NCBI RefSeq assembly: GCF_024763615.1
Contig: NC_077224.1
Span: 1,984,001 to 2,048,000, forward strand
From: Phlebotomus papatasi
Taxonomy: Eukaryota > Arthropoda > Insecta > Diptera > Psychodidae
Direction: 5' to 3'
Length of the DNA stretch: 64,000 nucleotides
The notes below the pieces were generated by a model. That model searched no databases. It was not told the origin of the DNA and saw only the letters and a program-made list of their open reading frames with translations. Of this stretch, positions 56,240 to 64,000 are shown piece after piece. The translations under genes were made by a program, and so were the position numbers. Numbering within the stretch: the stretch's first letter is position 1; each line of letters starts with the position of its first letter.

Positions 56240-57450
56240 TTGATACATTTTTGAAAGATCTTTTGTCAGAAGGGAAAATTCATTAACCGTGGGCAAGTTT
56301 AAGATCAAAATTGCTAGCTAAGACACTTTAAGTTGCAGGAATTAATCACGAAATTATAAAAGAAAAATAATTTCGCAATGTTTTAATACGTTTAAAATAT
56401 AATTTGAAGCTTTTTATGAGAGATATTTTGCCAGAAGGGACAATTCGTTAAGCATGGGAAAGTTTGAAATCTTGTTTTTTAGCTAAGACACCTTAAGTTC
56501 CACGAATAAATCACCCGTGAATAAACAATTTTAATTCGACAATTTTTTAAATAAATTGAAAGTTCAATTTTGATGAAAGATATTTTGCCAGAAGGGACGA
56601 TTCGTAAAGCATGGGCAAGTTTGAAATCTTGTTTCATAGCTAAGACCCCTTAAGTTCCACGAATAAATCACCTGTGAATAAACAATTTTAGTTCACCAAT
56701 TTTTTAATTCATTGAAAGTTCAACTTTGATCTAGTCGATGAAAGATATTTGGCCAGAAGGGATGATTCATTAGGGAAAGTTTAAAATCGGGATTGTTAGC
56801 TAGGACACATTGAGTTTTACGAAAAAAATTCAACCCCACAAATTTTTAACACGTTGAAGGTAAATAATTGATCTTTTCGATGAAAGATATTTTGCCAGAA
56901 GGGACGATTGATTAAAAATGGACAAGTTTAAAATCAAAATTGTTAGCCAAGACACATTAAGTTCCACGAATAAATCACCCGTGAATAAACAATTTTAATT
57001 CAACAATTTTTTAATAGATTGAAAGTACAATTTTGATCTAGTCGATGAAATATATTTTGCCAGAAGGGACGAGTCATTAGGGAAAGTTTGAAATCTTGGT
57101 TCTTAGCTAAGACACCTTACGTTCTACAAATAAATCACCTGTGAATAAACAATTTTAATTCAACAATTTTAAAATATATTGGAAGTACAATTTTGATCTT
57201 TTCAATGAAAGATATTTTGCCAAAAGGGATGATTCATTAGGGAAAGTTTAAAATCGTTGTTAGCTAGGACACATTGAGCCTTGCATTGGGTTTAACAAAA
57301 AAAAATTCAATCCCACAAATTTTTAACACGTTGAAGGTTAATAATTGATCTTTTTAATGAAAGATATTTTGCCAGAAGGGACGATTTATTAAGAATGGGC
57401 AAGTTTAAAATCAAGATTGTTAGCTAAGACACATTAAGTTCCACAAATGC
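56240..57450 (+). repeat. Tandem array of eight units, about 158-bp period
   Basis: Each unit contains GATATTTTGCCAGAAGGGAC, then a AGTTT(G/A)AAATC word, TTAGCTAAGACAC, TTAAGTTCCACGAATAAATC and AATAAACAATTTTAATTC. The core occurs near 56261, 56426, 56583, 56748, 56890, 57055, 57215 and 57366, with spacings of 142 to 165. Units two apart look more alike in places, hinting at higher-order duplication. Confidence 0.85.
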
Positions 57451-59199
57451 CCTGCCCGTATTGGAAGTCTCTACCTTGCAGGCATCTATGAGGCAATTAT
57501 TTGAATTAGTTTATGAGTTTATCGTGCAGTTTATTATTACTATGTGTAAGTTACAATTAACCGTTTTCTATCCTATATTTTTTGACGATTGCACCTCGTG
57601 AAAGGTTTTATCTTTGTCCGCAGAGTTTTCTATAAATTGGTCAGATTTTGCTGCAGGGGTATTCATTCATACATTAAGAATTCATACTATTTTAATGATT
57701 ATTTCCCCAGTTTAATTCCTCTTTTATTCTCCCAGAAGCAATTGCGAGTATAATATTTCAGTGTAATCTTTGCAATCTTTATTCTCAGATATATACTTCT
57801 TATTTCTCATTTTCATCTTCCTGCTTATTATTGCTCCTCATTACTAAATAACAGAGATAAATTGATGCCGTTTAGAGCGTACTTCTTTATTTATTTATTT
57901 TTTTCTTTCTTTTGGTACAATTCTCGAACAACGGAAATTTGCGTGTGAACTTTTGCATGGAAAACCGCCTACGGATGGATTTTCTTATAAAATCAACCAT
58001 CTTTTACTTCTCAAATGTTGTCCAACACATGGTGCCTGCGAATCTGATGAGAAATGCAATAAATTGTACAGAAATGTACAATAAATAAAGACCCAGCAGA
58101 CACCTCTCTCACTTCACCTAAATAAATCCGCGTGGAGGAGCAAATAACATACAAAATGAGTGTAAATTTGTGCTAATTGCGTGTAATTTGACTACAGTGT
58201 GAATTACATTGGCGTACAAATACGTGTTAGGCTTGTTCGTGTGAATTTGTGCAGAGTGGAACTATATATATGCAGCAGCATATGTATATGCTAATGTTGG
58301 GTGTACGAAGGGGGCTAAAGTAATAGGTTAATGATCTAAAATGACCGACTAAATCTATGCAAACCATTAGAGTAAGTCAATTTAATTATGTAATGACAGA
58401 CTCAACGATGTGGAACATGTTTTACGTTGTTCGCCTTCTCACCCAAAACCCTTTCCTTCTTGTAGCATTTTTTTTTCTTCAGTCAGATCGTAATTCATTC
58501 AAAACACTACTAAATACCCACCATTCACTCTCCTCATTCTTTTTAACACGCTCAACAGTCATACGATTTAATTGAAAAATGTCTAAATAACAAATTTATT
58601 GATTGAGACACATTATAAAGGCAACATTTAACATTTTAGATGGCTATCGAAAGAGATAATTTATTAAATTGAAAGCTAATATCTGACTTCTTCTCCTGCC
58701 AAAACCACATTCAATATCTTTTTATATTCACTATATATTTTTTTCTTTCGAAAAAAAAAAGTGAAAATGGAATCTTGTATTACCAAACAATTTATTACTA
58801 TTCTCTCATGCTGTTTCCACTGTCAGATCTTTGTTTTTTTGTGTTCTTTCGAAGCTTTATTTATTTCTTTTAATGTTGGTAATCAATGCTTCATCTGTAT
58901 CACTTCACATGCAACTGACATTTAACCTTAAGGCATTAATAATTTTAAAATGAATTTCAATCGAAGAAAGAAAACTGTGAATAATAAAATTTTAATTGAT
59001 GTCAAGTGAAAGAAAAATCTATTTAATTTACACCAAAACTTTATCGTTTTGTTTATATCATTCCAGCATCGAAAGCGTAATTACTTGCCGTATGTACAAA
59101 ACATCAAAGGAATTACACTGTGAGAAAATGAGTTCAGAAAAGTTTATCAGGAATGAAAACTTTACGCCATTGATCCCAATTACGGTTACAGAGGTTCCG
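57451..59199. other. Unique AT-rich non-coding sequence
   Basis: No exon, RNA gene or transposon supported. A TATATATATGCAGCAGCATA stretch with partial dyad lies near 58264. Confidence 0.35.
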
Positions 59200-59565
59200 T
59201 AATAGTGGAACTCTATTTGCACAAAAAGTCGTTGAAGTTCGAAGAATTCAAATTCAATTTCGAATTTTCTTACTAAATTTTCGAATATAGTGGGGAAAAT
59301 TTATCAAATATCACACTAAGAAGCTGACAAAAGAGTTACTCAGTGATTAGGGAGTGATTGAATACTGGGGCAAGAACAGTAAACGTCGTAGTTCTGTTTT
59401 TTTCCTCACAACAATGTGAACGTCACATTTTGACACTTGAGCACTTCGAAATTCGAACAGGATGTACCTCAGCCACATACAGATTTTCGAATTTTTCAAG
59501 ATCTACTTCTGTACGAAAAGAATATCAAGTCAGTAAGATGACTGAAATTTTACTTGTTAGGTAAG
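59200..59565 (+). repeat. Single arm of the 30250 foldback family
   Basis: Matches the right arm of the foldback at 30700-31075 in order (TTTGCACAAAAAGTCGTTGA, TTACTAAATTTTCGAATATA, AAGAGTTACTCAGTGATTAG, TCAAGATCTACTTCTGTACG). The opposite arm is absent. Confidence 0.65.
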
Positions 59566-59611
59566 GTTAGTGTAAAAGTGCCTACGTCAAGATAATTATA
59601 AATTTCCCTCA

Positions 59612-59880
59612 TTCAGTCATATGACTTTCAAGAAGCTTAAACCGTCTTCAGACCAAAGGTTTAGCCCAGTTCCCGAGAGTCTCAAAACCTTTAACAACTA
59701 GCGATTTTGTTGATTTTTCAGAATATAATAAGTCATTTGCCCTAAATAATCCTAAATAAAATAAAATAAAATAAAAAAATCCTAAATAGCAATCAAGATT
59801 TTCCAAATATTCTTGACCGATAAGATATTAGAGAATTTAAGCCATATGGCTAAGCCTAAGTCTGAAGCCCGTATTACATA
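59612..59880 (+). repeat. Fragment related to the 44330-45725 repeats
   Basis: CAGACCAAAGGTTTAGCCCA, AGAGAATTTAAGCCATATGG and CTAAGCCTAAGTCTGAAGCC match words of the 44.3-45.4 kb region. A short AAAAT/AAATA run lies near 59757. Confidence 0.55.
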
Positions 59881-60397
59881 CTACTAAACCCACTATAGCA
59901 ATATGTCCAACTTACTATAAAATTACGTCGTGAAAGTTAGTTTTTGTTTTTTGGGTAAAAACGTACCTTAGACTTAAAGTATTAATGTGTTATTTTATTG
60001 CTCATTCTGCAAAATTTGAGATATAAAAAATGTGATATCGGTAATAACTGTTGAGTTCTACTTGTGCATACTAAAAATGTAGAACAAATTCTAGCTTGTA
60101 ATGTTAATCACAGTCCATCTTGTAGTGATTAACTATCTACCGGAGGTCTTTGAAAAAAACGCGAAAAATGGACAACTTCAAGATATCGATTCCTCAACTT
60201 ACCATCGTGATAGGAACCCCATATTATCCCTGAACATGGAGGATAGTTCATACATAAGATATTTGTAAATCACAAAAACATTCTCTGAAACCATTCTTTA
60301 ATCTCTAATTCTTCGCCAAACGTACGACTTATTTCGGAACAGAGGGAGTATTATTTAGCTCTATAGGTCATTTCTGAAGTTAAAATAGGCGAAGGGG

Positions 60398-61222
60398 TCA
60401 TAATTTTGGACAGTTTCTAAATTTGGACACTTTGAGGGTAAAATTGGACACTAAAAATAAATTGATTAAAATTATGGATTTTTATTCCAATATTTGATGA
60501 ATAATGAATTCTATCTAAATATTTGTTCTTTTTGGAAGATTTTAACACTAAATTCGTTAAATTTTTTAATATGATTTGAGTTGAAATTGCTTTGTTGAAA
60601 ATTCAGTGTGAGCAATTGCTTACGAGAAACATGACAGAATTGAAGTATTAACAATTTTTCTTCTCTTTTTTGAGTGATATTATTAAATATCCAATGAATA
60701 TTGTGTTGAATCACGTCAATGGTGATTTGTACATTTGACCTGAAGTGAGATTTGCCTTGTGAATTACATTTTTCGTGTGAAAAATGAGCCATTTTCTAAG
60801 AAATTCACCAAATGAGGTGATACTTCTAATTTTGGACAGGTGATTTTTTTTCTCTAAATTTTGTGAATTTTCAGTTTTGTGATGACTAGAATCACTAGAA
60901 TGTATAAGTGTTTGGAGAAACAAAGGAGCATCATCTCTACGAATTAGATGTAGTGAGAAGAGCCTTAAAAATGTCCCGGTAAGACCAGGGAATGCGCGAT
61001 TCCGCACGTACTTGGAGTACCGAAGAAGTCAACTCACTTTAATGAATGATATAGAAGGTTTCCGAACTTTTTGTAACATTTCAAGGTTCTCTTACATAAA
61101 CAAGAGGACTTGGTAAGATATGTTCTTTAAATGGGGAACAATGGGAATCCTATTGAGGTGGATTAACTGTCCAAAATTAGAACCAAAGTGTCCAAAATTA
61201 CAACCAATGTGTCCAAAATTTG
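60398..61222. mobile_element. Possible element with TTTTGGACA inverted ends
   Basis: TAATTTTGGACAGTTTC and AATTTGGACACTTTGAGG at the left face inverted TCCAAAATTAGAACC and GTGTCCAAAATTACAACC words at the right (61173-61218). The 93- and 98-aa minus-strand ORFs inside show no domain. Boundaries and class are uncertain. Confidence 0.4.
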
Positions 61223-61332
61223 AGTCAAATTCAGCTTTCCACATTAAAATCAAAATTAACAAAATCAAATTCGACCAGTAAATTTAATTTCTTTCAGCAA
61301 AATTTAATTTTTGAATGGCTAAATTTGACTTT

Positions 61333-61658
61333 TATGGCTCCGGCACACCTTTCAGATCAGAAAAAATTCTGAAGTCGAAATTCCAATCATTTTCGCTCTT
61401 CTTCGTTTAGATCAGAAAATTTTCACTAAATCAAAATTCACGTTCTATATTTTTTCACGACAGGTCTGTCCCATTCTTTAGCACTCTTCTTCTTCTTTTG
61501 AATATCACACCCAATTCAATTTACTTCAACCTAATTTTTAGTGTCATGGAGTGTGATATGCAAAACATATCTCAAAATATATTTTGAAAAAGAACGTAAT
61601 ATGAATTTTGATTTCACAAAACTTTCTTGATCTCAAAGGTAATCTAGAATCATTACGC
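61333..61658. mobile_element. MITE, GGCACACC family, copy 6
   Basis: The left end is TATGGCTCCGGCACACCTTT, then CAGATCAG. The right end TTGATCTCAAAGGTAATCTA is worn. The interior repeats the left-arm words twice. Confidence 0.5.
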
Positions 61659-61914
61659 CTTCGGTACACCTTTTATATTACGAAAATTTCATTAAATCGA
61701 AATTCACCTTGCTTTATCTCAGACATTTCGCATATGTCTGCCTCACTCTTTGACACTCAAATTGGATTGAACTAAATTTATTTTTTGTCATGGTTAGAAA
61801 GAAGAAGAGGACGGTGAAGTACTGAGAATCTGACGTTTAAAACGTTTGAGAAAGAAAGGTATGTGAATTTTGATTTCACGAAATTTTTCTGACCAGTGTG
61901 CCGGAGGTCTAATG
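61653..61914. mobile_element. MITE, GGCACACC family, copy 7
   Basis: CATTACGCCTTCGGTACACC at the left and ACCAGTGTGCCGGAGGTCTA with ATG at the right. Internal inverted words are TCATTAAATCGAAATTCACC and GTGAATTTTGATTTCACGAA. A further partial copy follows to about 62080. Confidence 0.55.
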
Positions 61915-62080
61915 CCTCCGGATCAATTTTTAGATCAAGATAATTTGGTAAAATTAAAATTCACAACCTTTTCATAGATCTTTTGTATATATTAATACCA
62001 CTCTTTGATGCTCAAATTGGATTGAACTAAATTGAGACATTTAAAACATTTTTGAATTTTGATCTCGCTAAATTAAAGTC

Positions 62081-64000
62081 CAAATGAATACAGTCTTTCT
62101 GTCAAAAGTATTATCAAGCTTGACAGGTGAACCGTTAGTTCATGCTGTTTTATTTACCCACCACGTGGCGGCGCTTCAAACGACTTTGCGGCTCAAAATC
62201 AAAAGAACGCGGATAATTGCAATTATTACGGGTGTGTGCTTTCTCATTGCATCGATAAAAAAGTTAGAGAATTGTTATTACATAATCTAATAGAAAATAT
62301 TCTTGTAAAACAATAGCGTGCACATTTTCTACGTTACTCGTGCCCCTCTCTCTCTCTGGCCATTCTTATGCCCTACTCACCGAATATAATTGCAAACATT
62401 TAAAAACAAATCATATAGGTGCTTTTGCAGAAAATTTCCTGGAAGACTGTGGCATGTGAGAATTTGCCCATTAAATTGCAAAAAAAAGGCACGAAAAATA
62501 AATTAGCAGAAAAAATACATGGTGAATTGTTCATTTTTATCCTCAACTGTTAGGGTATATTACTATGCAATATTTCTTTTAATATTTTTTTTGTAACTTG
62601 TAGTGCAGAAAGCCATAAAAATGTGCTCAACACCGCAAAACGAGTCAGTGGAGGCGACACAATAGTCATAAAATATATGCCCCCAAACAAATGAATTCCC
62701 CAATTTGCCCCCTTATATATATATGTTTTTTTTTGTAGCTTTACCCATATTTCTGCCCCCTGTATATGCCTTTTACTCAAACAACAACAACAACAAAAAA
62801 GACCCATTTTCATTGACTTATAATTCTAGCTTGCATGTACGACACTTTAGAATTGTTTATGAATAATTTGAAAGTCATTAAAAAGTTTATCGTTAAAAAT
62901 AAGTCGTAAAAACCATACTTGGAGGATATTTTAATGGGCATAATTATAGTTTATGGGGTACAGGATTTTGTGTGCGAAATATTTGCACCGCGCGTTCAAC
63001 ACAAAAATTTTATGACCAGAAAACATCCAAAGTCTTTTCAATATTATGAAGCTTTTGCCAACGCGCATTATTATGTATTTCGAATTGCTGGGCTATTATT
63101 ATTTTCGCGGTTTTTTTTTACAACCCCATTTTTACTACTTGTATGGGGTGTATTAAAACACTGTATAATGTTTGCACCACATGCGTCCAAATAACACCCA
63201 AGAATTTTACTCAACAACGAAAAAAATAAAAAATAATAAAAAAAAACAACATAATGTCATAATTTTCAGTTAACAAGAATTTCCTTTTTCTGGTTTCGTC
63301 TCTTCATAGCTCTCACTCTCTTGGGGCATTTGTATTCTTTCTGGGGTAAATTGTTTTAATCATACATTGACAGAAATGTCAATTATCTTCATAATAAACA
63401 TTTTTACAGCATCCCATATAACCATAACTTAATAGTGTAATTACTTAATTGCCATCTGCGGACAATTCTCTCTTAAATTTTTTTTTATACAATTTCTTTT
63501 CTCACCGTGTACGACACGTACTTAAATTAAAAATATGTCAAGATAAATACCCATTACTCCCCATACCAAACCAAAATATCAAATTAACATTTTTGCCTCT
63601 TCATCTTGAAGGAAAAAAAAAACTTAACGAATGTACTTAACGAGACCCGGGTAAAAAATTAATTTCACCAATAAAAATTTAACGTAAAGTTGTTTTGCTC
63701 TTTTCTTTTTATCTCAAACAACCTCTCATACCATTATCGTCACTCTTATTGGACAATTAGGACTCTCAAGAAGTAACAAAAAAAAATTGTATACAATAAA
63801 ATAATTATGATCACATAATTGCGTAAAATTTAATACCTCCCCTATTATCTATTATTAGTTTAAGTGTTCAACTCAGTAATGATTGCAGAAAAAAACCCAC
63901 AATTCTCGCATATTATAGCCGACTCACATTATACAGCTTATGAGATCTTTTAATTAATTACATCAGGCATCTTTTGATGCTCTCTTTATTATTTTAAACA
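62081..64000. other. AT-rich sequence, no supported feature
   Basis: Small ORFs (62084-62290, 62919-63194 and others) have no splice context or recognisable domain. AAC trinucleotide repeat near 62780. No transposon ends noticed to the window end. Confidence 0.35.

Noticed and set aside
62919..63194. 91-aa plus-strand ORF near the window end
   Set aside because: AT-rich frame without domain, splice context or nearby coding exon. Treated as chance.

Overview
The window is eukaryotic, AT-rich and intron-dominated. It most likely comes from an insect, probably a dipteran. This rests on the one recognisable gene, on GT-AG introns, and on the density of small inverted-repeat transposons (MITEs). 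The species is not established from the sequence alone. Almost every long ORF is a shadow of an exon or of a repeat.

Gene content. One protein-coding gene is supported. It lies on the minus strand and is a member of the AUTS2/fibrosin family, called tay (tay bridge) in Drosophila. Nine consecutive coding exons can be chained, in transcript order: 37898-37641, 19408-18363, 16227-16027, 15883-15666, 11576-11221, 7886-7848 (a 39-nt microexon), 7417-7132, 4760-4631 and 73-1. The last continues past the window start. Every junction has GT/AG borders and the phases fit (0,2,2,1,0,0,1,2). Together they give 2607 nt, an uninterrupted 869 codons. The N-terminal half of this segment is Pro/Ala/Ser/Gln-rich and low-complexity. 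The C-terminal half carries the family signatures: ADLLRRELDNRFL, a His-X repeat, the FKDIPKMGAVDSPFYR stretch, KTGRWNAMHVRIAW and FGRYASPFGG. The true N-terminus and C-terminus are outside the window or not recognisable.

Layout. 1-7.4 kb: 3' exons separated by introns holding nested MITEs, a near-identical 1.4-kb inverted pair of 690-bp elements, and a tandem array of about 157-bp period. 7.4-19.4 kb: the central exons, with MITE clusters, TTAA-flanked piggyBac-like elements, AGGTTATG-type repeats and an inverted minisatellite. 19.4-37.6 kb: an 18.2-kb intron with TA-, TAA- and 8-bp-TSD elements, a curious block-built element, a foldback element and tRNA-like pieces. 37.9-64 kb: no exon could be supported. 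It is probably a long upstream intron or 5' flank, with islands of unique sequence between transposons, a perfect 701-bp palindrome at 46990-47690, nested elements at 52.4-54.1 kb and a second tandem array (period about 158 bp) at 56.2-57.4 kb.

No autonomous transposase, rRNA, convincing functional tRNA, CRISPR array or prokaryotic operon was seen. Most transposon assignments come from terminal inverted repeats and target-site duplications read by eye. Identities and periods are hand estimates unless stated as exact.
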